DNA of 64,000 bases. Source: Cyclina sinensis (Eukaryota > Mollusca > Bivalvia > Venerida > Veneridae). Positions 12,846 to 25,290 of the stretch are shown here, piece after piece. The stretch is from assembly GCA_012932295.1 (NCBI GenBank), contig JAAONU010000019.1, positions 32,961,913-33,025,912 on the forward strand, written 5' to 3'. The notes beneath the pieces are model-generated. The model saw only the letters and a program-made list of their open reading frames with translations, was not told the origin of the DNA and made no database searches. The position numbers and the translations under genes are program-made. Each line of letters begins with the position of its first letter. The stretch's first letter is position 1.

Positions 12846-15800
12846 TATACCCCCACCACAAAATGTGGGTTGGATTCGCTTTGTCGCGTCCGTCGGTCGT
12901 TCGGTCTGTCCGTCCGTCCGTCCGTCTCCATTATCGTGTCCGCTCTATAAATCCTATACCAATTGAAGGTTTTTCTTCAAACTTGGGAAATGTTCACCTC
13001 AAGAAGGGGATGTGCAGAACCCATGTTGCTAATGTGTCAGCTCAAGGTCAAGGTCACCATTGAAGGTCAAATATCAAACAATCAAATATTATACATTATG
13101 TTGTGTCCGCTCTGTAAGTCCTACACTAATTGAAAGATTTTCTTTAATCTTGGCTCAAATGTTCACGTCAACAAGGTTATGTGCAGAACCCATGTTACCC
13201 TTTTGCCGGCTTAAGGTCAAAGTCACACTTGAAGGTCAAAAATTGACTTAGAAAATATTCTTAAATTTTAACATGTATTTGAATATTTCTGAAACTAGAA
13301 AACGTATTTGCTTGAAGCTTAAAATATATATGAAGTGTCACAATTAGGATATGCAGGTCAAGTTTCATAACTCTGTATTGCATTTTGACAAAGTTATGCC
13401 CCCTTTTTAGCTCACCTGAGCATGCTCATGTGAGCTTTTAGGATCCTTGATTGTCCGGCGTCCGTCCGTCCGTCCGTCCGTCCGTCGTCCACAATTCATT
13501 CAAATGACATCTCCTCTGAAACCACTGGGCAAAATTTAATGAAACTTGCCTAAAATGTTCCTTGCATGAAGCTCTACCAAGTTTGTTCAAATGGTTCCGG
13601 TTCATTGCATTTCTGGGTCACAGGAGCTAAAAACAGATTTTAAAAGTTGGATCTTTAAAAATCTTCTTGTCAGAAACCACAAGGCCTGGAGCTTTGATAT
13701 TTGGTATAAAGCATCATCTAGTGGACCTCTACCAAGTTTGTTCAAATTATGATCATGGGGTCAAAAATGGCCCCGCCCCAGGGGTAACTTGTTTTACATA
13801 GAGTTATATAGGAAAACTTTCAAAAATCTTCTTGTCAGAAACCCTAAGGCATAGAGCTTAGATATTTGGTATGTAGCATTGTCTAGTGGACCTCTAACAA
13901 GTTTGTTCAAATCATGGCCTCTGGGTCAAAAATGGCCCTGCCCCAGGGGTAACTTGTTTTACATAGAGTTATATAGGAAAAACTTTAAAAATCTTCTTGT
14001 CAGAAACCGTAAGGCATAGAGCTAAGATATTTCGTGTGCAGCATTGTCTAGTGGACCTCTACCAAGTTTGTTCAAATCATGGCCTCTGGGTCAAAAATGG
14101 CCCCGCCCCAGGGGTAACTTGTTTTACATAGAGTTATATAGGAAAAACTTTAAAAATCTTCTTGTCAGAAACCGTAAGGCATAGAGCTAAGATATTTGGT
14201 ATGTAGCATTTTCTAGTGGACCTCTACCAAGTTTCTTCAAATTATAACTCTGGGGTCAAATTTGGCCCCACCCTGGGGTCAAATTTGGCCCCACCCTGGG
14301 GTCATTGGTTTTACATAGGCTTATATAGGAAAAACTTGGAAAATCTTGTCAGAAACCACAAGGCCCTGAGCCTTAAGATTTGGTATGTAGCATTGTCTAG
14401 TGGACGTCTACCAAGTTTGTTCAAATTATACCCCTGGGGTCAAATTTGGCCCCACCCCGGGGTCATTGGTTTTACATAGGCTTATATAGTGAAATCTTTG
14501 AAAATCTTCTTGTAGGAGGAGAAGTAACATTTTCAGTCCAAATAATCTGGAAATTTGTTAGACAGGTTGTTTCTATGATTTCTAGCTCAAGTTCGAATAT
14601 GGGTCATCTGGGTTCAAAAACTAGGTCACAGAGCCCAAAAATAGAAAAACCTTGTTAACACTCTAGAGGTTACATTTTCAGTCAAAATATCCCAGAAATT
14701 TGACAGAAAAGTTGTTTTGATGATTTTTAGCTCATGTTCAAAATTGGGTTGTTTCTATGATTTCTAGCTAAAGTTCGAATATGGGTCATCTGGGTTCAAA
14801 AACTAGGTCACAGAGCCAAAATATGGAAAAACCTTGTTAACACTCTAGAGGTAACATTTTCAGTTCAAATAACCTGGAATCTGTCAGAAAGGTTGTTTCA
14901 ATGATTTCTAGGTTAAATTTGAATGGGTCATCTGAAATCAAAAACTAGGTCACAGAGCCCAAAAATAGAAAAAAACTTGTTAACACTCTAGAAGCTACTT
15001 TTCAATCCAAATAATCTGGAAATTTGTCAGAAAGGATGTTTTAGTGATTTCTAGCTCAGATTCGAATAAAGGTCATCTGGGGTCAAAAACTAGGTCACAG
15101 ACCCCAAATATGGAAAAACCTTGTTAACATGCATTTAGGTAACATTTTCAGTACAAACAACCTTGAAGTTTGTCAGAAAGATTGTTTCAATAATTTCTAG
15201 GTCAAGTTTGAATATGGGTCATCTGGGGTCAATTAACCAGGTCCATAGCAACTTTGTTAAAAGCAGTCATATTCAGGTGAGCGATATAGGGCAATCTTGG
15301 CCCTCTTGTTAAGTCTTCAAATTAACATACAATCAAATATTAGACATTATGTCGTGTCCGCTCTATAAATCCTATACTAATGGAAGAATTTTCTTCAAAC
15401 TTTACTCAAATGTTCAACTCAACAAGGTTATGTGCAGAACCCATGTTACCTTTGTGCCGGCTTAAGGTCAAGGTCACACTTGAAGGTCAAAATTGACTTA
15501 GAAAATGTAGACAATATGTCGTGTCCGCTCTATAAATCCTATACTAATGGAAGAATTATCTTCAAACTTTACTCAAATGTTCAACTCAACAAGGTTATGT
15601 GCAGAACCCATGTTACCTTTGTGCCGGCTTAAGGTCAAGGTCACACTTGAAGGTCAAAATTGACTTAGAAAATGTTCTTAAATTTTAACATGTACTTGAA
15701 TATTTCTGAAACTAGCACAGGTATTTGCTTGAAACTTAAAAGATATATGAGGTATCACAAGTAAGATATGCAGGTTAAGTTTCATAACTCTGTATTGCAT

Positions 15801-16762
15801 TTTGACAAAGTTATGCCCCTTTTTAAGTCTTTTAATTTACTGACAATCAATACTAGACAATATGTTGTGTCCGCTCTATAAATTCTATACTAATGGAAGG
15901 AATTTCTTCAAACTTGACTCAAATGTTCACCCCAACTGGGCAATGTGCAGAACCCATCTTACCCTTGTGCCAGCTTAAGGTCAAGGCCACACTTGAAGGT
16001 CAAAAATTGACTTAGAAAATGTTCTGAAATTTTAACATGTACATGAATATTTCTAAAACTAGAACAGATAATCATTTGAAACTTCAAATATATATGAAGT
16101 GTGGCAAGTAAGATATGCAGGTCAAGTTTCATAACTAAAAAAAGTGTGGGGGGGGGATAACTTTGTATTGTATTTTGACAAAGTTAAGTCCATTTTTATG
16201 TCTTTAAATTTATTTACTATAATATTAATTCTTAAACCAGAACAGATATTTACTTGAAACTTAAAATTTATATGAATGGTTACAAGCAAGCTCAGATGAC
16301 AAAATTCTACAATTCCATTGAATTATGACACAAGTTATGCCCCTTTTAGGCTTAGAAAATGTTCTGATATAACCATTAATACTTAAATGTTTCTGAAACC
16401 AGAACAAATATTCACTTGAAACTATATAATATATAAAGGGTCACAAGTAAGCTCAGTATGCAAAGTTTTTCCACTCTTAATTACATTTTGACATAATTAT
16501 GCTATTTTCTTAACTTCACTGCTTTTGTTTGTTTTAGTACATTGGGAAAATGAAAGGTTATTTGTAACTGTTTCGAACATGATTTGACAATATATATTTA
16601 TACTATTACCTGTACAATTTTTTGTTTTTTTCACCAGAGATAATTTCTTTTTATGTATATGTATTTGTGCCACTAAAGTTATTCCCTTAACCACCTTTCC
16701 ATGTCGTCTTCTGTCAAGGACATTGGTTGGGGTATGAATCGCATTCAGCGATAGTTCTAGTT
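12846..16762 (+). mobile_element. Helentron-like element D (ATACCCCC family) nested in C
   Basis: It starts TTATACCCCCACCAC with the pairing arm GTGGGTTGGA close by, then a GTCCGTCCGTCCGTCC microsatellite. It ends GGGGTATGA, then the hairpin ATCGCATTCAGCGAT and AGTTCTAGTT. Removing it with the flanking TT counted once restores CTTCTTTTTGTTTTTGG, matching the undisrupted relative near 24111-24126. About 157-bp units with AAGGTCAAGGTCACACTTGA lie on either side of a further insertion, and two near-identical units sit in tandem at about 15350-15670. Confidence 0.8.
13408..15310 (+). mobile_element. Helentron-like element E nested in D
   Basis: The 5' hairpin is TAGCTCACCTGAGCATGCTC followed by ATGTGAGCT, then GTCCGTCCGTCCGTCC. 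The 3' end is CAGGTGAGCGATATAGGGCA and then CCCTCTTGTT. The core changes near 14520 from 165-bp CTCTACC-type repeats to the 147-bp ACTCTAGAGG type seen in element A, so it is a chimera of two core types. Excising it to one TT restores CCCCTTTTTAAGTCTT, as seen in the host repeat near 15815. Confidence 0.8.
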
Positions 16763-16886
16763 GTTTTTGGAGCTATGGCAATGAAATTGCATTGGTCCAT
16801 TTCTGTGATATGCATCATTACATTCATAAAAATTTCTTTCATCTTTGAACCCAGGTGAGCGCTTTAGGGCCATTGGCCCTCTTGTT

Positions 16887-17886
16887 TTACCATAGCAATT
16901 GTCTCCAATACCGGATCATTTTCCCCAATACAGGATCACGTGACCAGGGACCATTTCAAAAGCAAAAATGATACTTATTGATTCTCTTTTTTTATTCTTT
17001 TGCAACGTTGTCATTGTCAAATCAGTCTTAGTGGTGAAAACATACCTAATTTTAAAGGAAGAAATAATACATTCATGAATTAAATGTACAAGAGATTTGA
17101 ATATACAATTTAATGCTTTATTCACGTATCAACCGTTTCTTGAATTGATAAAGATAATACTGAACCTTCAGGTATTGATTTGATCAGCCTTAAAAGACAG
17201 CCATAATGTTTATTGAGAAGCGACCTGTCAGGTAAGACAATTGTATATTTGCATGGTATAACAACACACTGCCCTCTTCACTTGGAGCAGGCCAAGGTGG
17301 GAAAATGGGGACAGGTTCACCAGTAATTTGAGCATCTAATTGTTCTTAAATATTTTGCTATTTAAATTCTTCTGCCTTCAAATACATTTGTATAGCTATT
17401 GGATCAAATATAATGACTGATACATTCGTCGTTTGACAGTCGAATGCAGTTTTGAGATGATTTCCATTATTGTCTTTTTCACAATTCAGCTATCCGCTAT
17501 TGGCGACTACACATCACATTACTTTCAGCGAAATAAAATGTAGAATACCTACTTCTTAGGACGTGCGACTGTTTTTTGCAGTGTACAGATGGGTTATTCT
17601 CAAAATATAACAAGACTCGACAAGTTTCTCTTTATGCGAACTCTCCCTAACTAATGTTGAATTCTTACAGCGGGTTTCAGAACAAGGCTTTTCGCACGCT
17701 CATCATGTGACAGGTCAATCTTTCAGCTGAGATAGATTTTATTTACTTTCGGTTTGGGCAAACATTTTTTGTTATTTTGACATGAGGATGAATGCACTGT
17801 ATTCTGATGTTGATAGTTCCAAAAAAAGCTCATTCTGTACTTGTTGTGAGAAATTACAAAAATATTTTCAATCCGCTATTGGGGAA
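16887..17886. other. Interior of the TA-flanked transposon, no gene seen
   Basis: This stretch lies between the nested element and the right inverted repeat. It has a few CCAATA/GGATC motifs near 16900-16940 and 17495-17505. The 69-codon minus-strand frame at 16916-17125 shows no recognisable motif. Confidence 0.45.
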
Positions 17887-17929
17887 GATCCGTTATTGGT
17901 GACTTGAGTGTACCATGGGCAAATTGCGT

Positions 17930-19346
17930 GTAGTGTATGGACTTTGTCCTTTATCATTGGGTACAACATCTCCTCTTATACCACTGACTTAATTGCAATT
18001 AAACTTTACAGAAATGATGTCTGTATGGTCATCTTTAAAAGTTATATAAAAATGGAATTCCATGCAGAACTCTTGTTGCCATGGCAACTGAAAGTAAAAA
18101 CTTTAAAAAATGTCCTGTCTGAAACCACAAAACTTAGAGCTTAGATATTTGGTTGATAACATCATCTAGTGGACCTCTACCAAAATTATGGCCCTGGTGT
18201 CAAGTTTGGCCCCGCTTCAGGGGTCACTCGATTTTACATAGACTTATATAGGAAATTTTAAAAAATCTTCTTGGCAGAATCCATAAGGCCTAGAGAAAAG
18301 ATGTTTGGTGTGTATGATTTTCTAATGGACTTCTACCAAGTTTATACAAACCATGGCCCCTGGATCAAAATTGGCCCGCCCCAGGGGTCACTTGATCATA
18401 CATAGAGTTATATAGGTAAAAAAGTTTTATAAAATCTTTTTGTCTGAAACCAAAAGGCCTAGATCTTACATATTTGGTTGATAGTATCATCTAGTTGACC
18501 TCTACCAATGTTATATAAATCATGGCTTAATTAATTAAAATTGGGGTCAAAATTGGTCCGAGCCCATGGGTCACTTGATTTTAAATAGACTTTAATGATA
18601 TAGGAAGAACTAAAAAACAATTTTTGTCAGATCATTAAGCGTAAGATTTAGATATTTTGTTTGTACCATTGTCTAGTGGACCTCTGCTAAGTTTATACAA
18701 ATGATGGCCCCTGGGTCAAAATTGGCCCCGCCCAAGTGGTCCTTGGTTTTAAACTGAGTTAAATAGGAAAAAGTTTTAAAGGAAATTAAAGGCCTTTAGC
18801 TTAGATACATATGGTTCAGCATTGCCTTATTAATTAGATGGGCTTTGGAAGAACTTGGCCCTCCCCAGGGTATGCAGTCCCTACCCACCTAACATGGGTA
18901 TGTACCCCCCCCACTTCCCACCCCCCTTCCAAAAAAAATCATTGGATTTGGTAGGAAGGTACTAAATCTTCATCTGTCATTGTCCTTGACCTTCATGTGA
19001 CCTACTGAATACTTCCTTGTTTGTTGAAGCTAGATCAGTGAAATTTTAACTATTTGTATAAGTTTTCAATTTTGACCATGGCTGACCTTGACCTAATGAC
19101 TTACTTTCTTGTTTTTGAAGATATGTGTTTGAAATTTTAACTGTTTGTATAAGTTTGTGTACAGACTTCAAATTTGACTTCGGTTTAGCTTTAAGTATTG
19201 ACCTTTTAAAATGCTTTTAATATCTAATGTGGTATTGGAACTGTCTGCCATTTAACAGACCTTAGGTGCCACCCCCACCCCACTCCACCAATTGTTTGGT
19301 AGTTTCTGTTCAGGTGAGCAACCCAGGACCATCTGGTCCTCTTGTA
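17930..19346 (+). mobile_element. Helentron-like element F, 3' part only
   Basis: Diverged 165-bp repeat units (GTCTAGTGGACCTCTAC, GGCCCCGCCC, TATATAGG) run from about 17950. They end in CAGGTGAGCAACCC, the 3' hairpin AGGACCATCTGGTCCT and CTTGT. No 5' hairpin is present. The left boundary abuts the TA-flanked transposon. The hairpin stem differs from that of element A but still pairs. Confidence 0.65.
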
Positions 19347-19480
19347 TTTTTCTTAAGATTGAATTTCATTTCAATACTAAGTAGATTCTGTTCAACATCA
19401 AACCTTAATTTCTTACTGATGATATATTTTAGAATTTATTTATTGCATTGAAGTCATGTAAGAAAATGTCTCTTTCAGAC

Positions 19481-20352
19481 CAGACATGGGGTAATCAAAT
19501 ACAGTAATCATTCGATTATTAATTGATTACAGGAACAGTGTGTAATCAGAAATAATCAATTACTGACTCAAGTTTGATTACATGTAGTAGTATTTATTCA
19601 ATTACAGCACAAAATTTGACTCTAATCATGATTATTTTCTGATTACTTTTTGACTACTTTTTATTCAGTATCCAATGTATAAAAGAAAATTATACTTTAA
19701 AAGAAAAAAAAAAAGAAAAAACTGATTATGAATATAATTTTGAGTCAGTGTTTCATTAAAAATTATAACACAAATAACTCAGCCATCTATTGTTTTTCTT
19801 ATCGAGTCTGCATGATGAGATCACCTTTATAATGTAACAAGATTGAATACTTTTTGAAAAAGGTCTGTATCAATTATTGTGCAATGTGCATAAATATTTT
19901 CCCAATATAATACAAAAGGACTCTCTACAATAATGTCCCCTGCTACAAGGTGTGATCTCACCTACACAGGCCATTCAATTTACTGCCCAAGGTGAAATGT
20001 TAAACAAAAGGCTAGTATCAGTATAAACTGGATATTTCATATTAATTTTGCGAATTTACTAGAAACAGACTTTGTTTAGATAGATATGATTGATTAAACA
20101 ACATTTGAAGTAATGTTTACTTAGAATAAGTTGTAATGTACACTCATTTAACAGAAAGTTGAATAAAAAGTAACACTCTTTGTTATTTTGCTAAAAGTAA
20201 TCAAAAGTAATCATGATTACTTTGTCAAAGTAATTATAATTAATCAATTACTGAGATAAAATCAGAGTAATTAATTGTAATTGTAATCAAGATTTTTTTG
20301 AGTAATTGTAATTCAATCAATTACAGTCCAATGTAATCAGCCCCCATGTCTG
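19481..20352. mobile_element. hAT-type MITE with 8 bp target duplication
   Basis: The ends CAGACATGGGG and CCCCATGTCTG are inverted repeats. They are flanked on both sides by TTTCAGAC (19473-19480 and 20353-20360), a perfect 8 bp target duplication as made by hAT transposases. The interior is rich in TAATCA/TGATTA motifs in both orientations, which could be transposase-binding repeats. No transposase frame is present, so movement would depend on an element elsewhere. Confidence 0.88.
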
Positions 20353-20606
20353 TTTCAGACGCATTTTTTTCTCTCTCTTTTTTCTTCATTTCTTGTAAGA
20401 GGCACTAGGAAAATTGTAGTGTATTCTCTTATAATGTTTACATATTTTATTTTTAAGTCCTTTGATTCAGAAACAAAACCAATGATTTATCAGTCATTTA
20501 TCTATTTATTGTTGTTGTTTTTTTTTAAAGAAAATATGAAGAATGCATTTCAAGAATGAAGTAAATCTCGGCACTTCAGAACGTATTGTGTTTTCTTTAT
20601 TTTTCT
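20353..20606. other. Spacer, nothing recognised
   Basis: AT-rich with short T runs. I see no coding, repeat or terminal signal. Confidence 0.4.
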
Positions 20607-21250
20607 ACTAGATGGGGACCCGCGCAAGCGCCGGCTTAGAGAATCTACCTATTTGCATTAGAAAGACTTGCCTGTAGCAAGAAAAGGACATGATCTTATT
20701 TATCTGAACACTGACTAAACTACTACCTTTTATAATTTTTTCGATACCGAAATGTTCAAAAAGGGGTGTAAATTACAATAGTGAACAGCGGCAACATGTT
20801 CAAATGCTTTTACACGGAAAAGTTTCCCAGTTGTATACATTGTAATACTTCAACAACAGCTTGACCATGTTTGTAACTGTAGTAAAGTACCATAGACATA
20901 TAAAACATGTAGATGTTCAAATGTTTTTACACGGAAAAGTTTCCTAAAAATCCAGTTGTATTATACTTCAACAACTGGCTTGACCATGTTTATAACTGTA
21001 GTAAAGTATGACAGGCGTATAAAGCATGTAGATAATGTATTTAAGATTTCGTGCTTCACAGACTAATCATTGTGCCACCTTGGTGACCCATCAAAAAGTT
21101 TGTGCCACCCTTTTTAATTCACAAGGCAGTCTGAAGGACAGCAGTATGCCTCAGTGCACTAGCAAATGTTGAAAAGGTTATTGATGGTGAAAAGGAAATG
21201 TGAAGTGAAAAATTTGTTTATGTATGTATGAAAAATGTTCCACACTGGGC
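20607..21250 (+). repeat. Dispersed repeat R1, copy 1
   Basis: It begins ACTAGATGGGGACCCGCGCA and matches, in inverted orientation, 52183-52651. Shared landmarks are GAGAATCTACCT, GTTCAAAAAGG, CGGAAAAGTTTCCTAAAAAT, TTGACCATGTTTATAA and AATGTTGAAAAGGTTATTGA. A segment of about 120 bp is locally duplicated at 20790-21010. The family is not recognised. The sequence at 21200-21262 supplies an empty site for the large element at 42464-52182. Confidence 0.7.
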
Positions 21251-21864
21251 TCACCATTAATGAAAGTGATAGTACAATCCATGACAGGAAAAGGTCTGTG
21301 TATGGGAGGGTGAATTCACCAGATTGGCATGACCAAAGTTTCATGAAATTGCTTCCATGTGTTTAAAAGTTATGGAGCAAACATGAAATGTATAGCCTTA
21401 ACCTTTGAACACCACTGGTGACTGTGACCTTGAGCTGGCACGGTTGAAACAAAGGTTCTTCCCACCCCTCTCCCTCCCACTTAAGATTGTATATGTCCCA
21501 AGTCATGATTAGGTTCATTTTCAAAAAATCAGGGGAAATAACACCTATATTAATTTTACAGTGATTTGAGATTAATACCATCACTTGTTTGGCTTGCTGC
21601 TCAATGTCGCTCAAATCTTGGACCTCCACTTGTGTCCTTGACCTTAAGCCAGCCAGGTTGGAACATAGGTTTTGCTCATCATCTTGATGGGATGAACATT
21701 TCATCAAAGTTTCATGAAATTCCTTCTAGGGGTTTAGAAGTTAAGGAGCGGCGACATAGAACAGAATAGCTTGAGATCGCACTGTTTCTCCGAAAAAAAA
21801 GGCGAACATATTCTCTTAATAGTATAGATTCCTGAATCATTACTATCATTTAAGTAGGAAAAAA
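21251..21864. other. Probable continuation of R1 and spacer
   Basis: The early part (to about 21262) matches bases at 42437-42463. Two related segments (TTTCATGAAATTGCTTCCAT near 21340 and TTTCATGAAATTCCTTCTAG near 21710, each followed by a similar GTTTAxAAGTTA) suggest a local tandem repeat of about 370 bp. The overlapping 114- and 67-codon frames show no known motif. Confidence 0.4.
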
Positions 21865-24558
21865 TTACATAGATTCGGGGGCATATAGTTTTTTTTTTTT
21901 TTTAGTTTCTGTCAGTCCGTCTGAAAATTTTAACATTGGCCATAACTTCCTTATTAGAAAGTGGATTTACTTATACTTGGACACAACACCCCTTTGGACA
22001 AGACCTTCCCACTGACCTATACGTATTTGACCTTGACCTCTGAATGACCTTCACCTTGAAGATCCAATTGTCCAAAAACTTTAACATTGACCATAACTTC
22101 CTTATTAGTAAGTGAATTTACTTCATACTTGGACACAACATCCCTTTGGACAAGACCTTCCCAATGACTTATATTTATTTGACCTTGACCCCTGAATAAC
22201 CTTCACTTTGAAGGTTTAATTTTCCAAAAATTTGAACATTTGCCATAACTTTTTATGCCTCCAAAGGGAGGCATATAGTCATTCCATCAGTCCGTCCGTC
22301 AGTCCATCCAAAAACTTTAACATTGACCATAACTTCCTTATTAGTTAGTGGATTAACTTCATACTTGGACACAACATCCCTTTGGACAAGACCTTCCCAC
22401 TGACTTATATTTATTTAACCTTGAACCCTGAATGACCTTCACCTTGAAGGTTCAATTGTCCAAAAACTTTAACATTGACCATAACTTTTTTATTAGCTCA
22501 CCTGGCACAAAGTTCCAGAGTAAGCTTTTGTCATACCCCAATGTCCAGTGTGCTTCGTGCAGTGTGTGTCGTGCGTCGTGAGGCGTCAACAATTTCATTC
22601 AAACGACATCTCCTCTGAAACCGCTGGGCCAAATTCAATGAAACTTGCATGGGATGTTCCTTGCATGAAGCTCTTCCAAAGTTGTTCAAAGAAAGAGAAG
22701 CTCTTCCAAATTTGTTCAATTCCATGCAGAACTCTGGTTGCTATGGCAACTTAAAGGAAAAACTTTGAAAATCTTCTTGTCTGAAACCACAAGGCCTGGA
22801 GCTTAGAAATTTGGTATGAGGCATCATCTAGTGGACCTCTACCAAGATTGTTCAAATTATGACCCTGGGGTCAGAACTGGCCCTGCCCTGGGGGTCACTT
22901 GATTTACATAGAGTTATATAGGGAAAACTTTAAAAATCTTCTTGTCAGAAACCGCAAGGCATGGAGCTTAGATATTTGGTGTTAAGCATTGTCTAGTAGA
23001 CCTCTACCAAGGTTGTTCAAATCATGGACCCTGGGTCAAAATTGGCCCCGCCCAAGGGGTCACATGTTTTACATAGAGTTTTAGAGCAAAAAACTTTAAA
23101 AATCTTCTTGTCAGAAACTGCAAGGCCTGGAGGTTAGATATTTGGTATGAGGCATCATCTAGTGGACCTCTACAAAGATTGTTCAAATTATGACCCTGGG
23201 GTCAGAACTGACCCTGCCCAGGGCTTACTTGATTTTGCATAGAGTTATATAGGGAAAACTTTAAAAATCTTCTTGTAAGAAACTACAAGGCATGGAGCTT
23301 AGATATTTGGTGTTAAGCATTGTCTAGTAGACCTGTACCAAGATTGTTCAAATCATGGCCCCTGGGTCAAAACTGGCCCTGCCCAAGGGGTCACATGTTT
23401 TACATAGAGTTATATAGCAAAAAACTTAAAAAATCTTCTTGTCACAAACTGCAAGGCCTGGAGCTTAGATATTTGGTAGTATGCACTGTGACCACAGTGG
23501 GGTCATCCCCCCTACCCTGGGGGTCACTACACCCCCCCCCCCCCACCCATTCCAAATTTTTTTATTCTCATTTTTTAAGTTTTTCGCTATGTCAATAGAA
23601 TTTGGACCATTTGTACAGTTTTTCAAGATGATATTCAAAAACATTATTCCTTGACCCATATTTTTGACCTACTGACCTACTTTTTTGTTTTTTAGCTACA
23701 GTAATGAAATTTGGACCCTGTGCACAGCTTTTGTGTTTCCATTTCAAAAATGTCATTGCTTGACCTATATTTTTGACCTACTAACCTACTTTTTTTTTTA
23801 GCTACAGCAATGAAATTTGGACCATGTGCACAGTTTTTCGTTTCGATATCAAAAATGTTATTGCATACCTATATTTTTGACCTACTGACCTACTTTTTGT
23901 ATTTGGAGCGATGGCAATGAAGTTTGGACCATGTGTACAGTTTTTTTGTTCCGATTTCAAAACGGTCATAGCATGACCTATATTTTTGACCTACTGACCT
24001 ACTTTTTTGTTTTAAAGCTACGGAAATAAAAATTAGGACTGTGTGTACAGCTTTTCTTTCCGATTTCAAAAATGTTGTCTCATGACCTGTATTTTGACCT
24101 ACTGAGTACCTACTTTTTGTTTTTGGAGCTATGGCAATGAAATTGCATTGGTCCATTTCAGTGATATGCATCATTACATTCATAGAAATTTCTTTCATCT
24201 TTGAACCCAGGTGAGCGCTTTAGGGCCATTGGCCTTCTTGTTAGTAAGTGGATTTACTTCGTACTTGGACACAACACCCTTTTGGACAAGACTTTCCCAC
24301 TGACCTGTATTTCTTTGACCTTGACCCCTGAATGAACTTTACCTTGAAGATCCAATTGTCCAAAAACTTTAACATTAGCCATAACGTCCTTATTAGAAAG
24401 TGGAATAACTTCATACTTGGACACAACACCCCTGTGGACAAGACCTTCCCACTGCCCTTTATTTATTTGACCTTGACCCTTTAATGACTGGTCCTCAGCC
24501 CAAAGTCAAAGCACCACTTTGGGGGCATTGTCAGCTTACAGTGACAGTTCTTGCTGTT
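21865..24558 (+). mobile_element. Helentron-like elements of the ATGCCTCC family, self-nested
   Basis: A partial 5' region (GGGGGCATATAGT, 21870) is followed by repeats with CATAACTTCCTTATTAG and CTTTGGACAAGACCTTCCCA. At 22254 a full start TATGCCTCCAAAGGGAGGCATA appears, itself a hairpin, followed by GTCCGTCCGTCAGTCC. The shared 3' end at 24520-24558 has TTTGGGGGCAT, the hairpin TGTCA...TGACA and TTCTTGCTGTT. Two starts and one end suggest a family member inserted in, or recombined with, another. Element Z (22494-24242) is nested inside. Confidence 0.7.
22494..24242 (+). mobile_element. Helentron-like element Z, nested
   Basis: The 5' hairpin is TAGCTCACCTGGCAC...TTCCAGAGTAAGCT, with one stem mismatch. 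The 3' end is CCAGGTGAGCGCTTTAGGGC, then the CCATTGG hairpin and CTTCTTGTT. It is the closest relative of element C but lacks the element D insertion. The host has intact copies of the target (CTTATTAGTAAGTG near 22100 and CTTATTAGTTAGTGG near 22335). Excision to one TT restores TTATTAGTAAGTGG exactly. Confidence 0.82.
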
Positions 24559-25029
24559 GTTGAAATCAAATGTGAAAGTAGTGAAAACTTCATAAAATTG
24601 GCATTAAGCAGCAGTATGCAATTAATCACAGTATTCATTTCACGATGTGAGTTTTGAACTTCATATATCCATATTCAGATAAATAGTCTAAACAAATATA
24701 CCTTGCTTTTTTATTGTTAAATTCTTATTTTCTTGATATCAAAATTTAAATTGTCAGGAATATCAACCTCTTTTGGCATTAGCGCAACTCTGCATTTTAT
24801 AACAAATGTCGGAGTTAACAAAGGTGACTTCTCTCTGATTTAAGGAGGTGTGGTTATCTTGCTGCTGTGACAAGGTCAGCTGGTTTTCATTTGTAGGAAA
24901 ATGTTGCATTTCTTTAAGCTACTTTGTATGAAAATGGATACAGGTGCGTATGTTCATGACTGGACAATGGATCACTGACACAGACATCCCTTACTGGCCA
25001 AATGTCATCATGCAGAGCAACTTGTCAAT

Positions 25030-25068
<39 letters not shown>

Positions 25069-25290
25069 TTTCTCTCCTCAGAAACCCTTGGCCCTATTTC
25101 AAAATAAGTCCACAGAAATGTTCCTGTGGTGGCATTTTGTAAAATTCCTTGAAGCCATGTTGGCTCATTAAAAAAACTTGACATTAGTTGGGCAAGATTT
25201 CGCTATATGACTATGTGGGAACTTCGAAAATATTCTCCTCAGACCAAGTTTCAATGTTATTTCACAGAAATATTCCTTTGGTGGACCTTT
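24559..25290. other. Mostly unique spacer with a (GA)n microsatellite
   Basis: 25031-25069 is an AG/GA microsatellite. The rest is AT-rich with no coding signal. The part after 25075 resembles diverged core sequence of elements (CACAGAAATGTTCC). Confidence 0.45.
25031..25069. repeat. (GA)n microsatellite
   Basis: About 19 AG dinucleotides with one GG interruption. A short frame crossing it translates to Glu/Arg repeats and is not a gene. Confidence 0.9.

Larger units (their letters stand above)
11276..16886 (+). mobile_element. Helentron-like element C, with two nested insertions
   Basis: The 5' hairpin is TAGCTCACCTGGCAC...GTGCCAGAGTGAGCT. The 3' end is CCCAGGTGAGCGCTTT, then the hairpin AGGGCCATTGGCCCT and CTTGTT. 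The core starts with 165-bp CTCTACCAAG-type repeats. From 12300 it holds a second repeat of TGACCTATATTTTTGACCTA plus GAAATTTGGACCATGTG. A close relative without the nested insert lies at 22494-24242 and gives the empty site for the insertion at 12846. Confidence 0.8.
11104..17912. mobile_element. TA-flanked inverted-repeat transposon carrying nested elements
   Basis: TACACTCAAGTCGCCAATAA followed by CGGATC at 11104-11129 is matched in inverted orientation at 17887-17912, with one mismatch over 26 bases. TA at both outer edges fits the TA target duplication of Tc1/mariner-type transposons. Further CCAATAxCGGATC-like motifs near 16900-16940 and 17500 may be internal copies of the end sequence. 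Removing the nested element (11276-16886) leaves about 1.2 kb with no transposase frame, so this is a non-autonomous copy. Confidence 0.7.
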
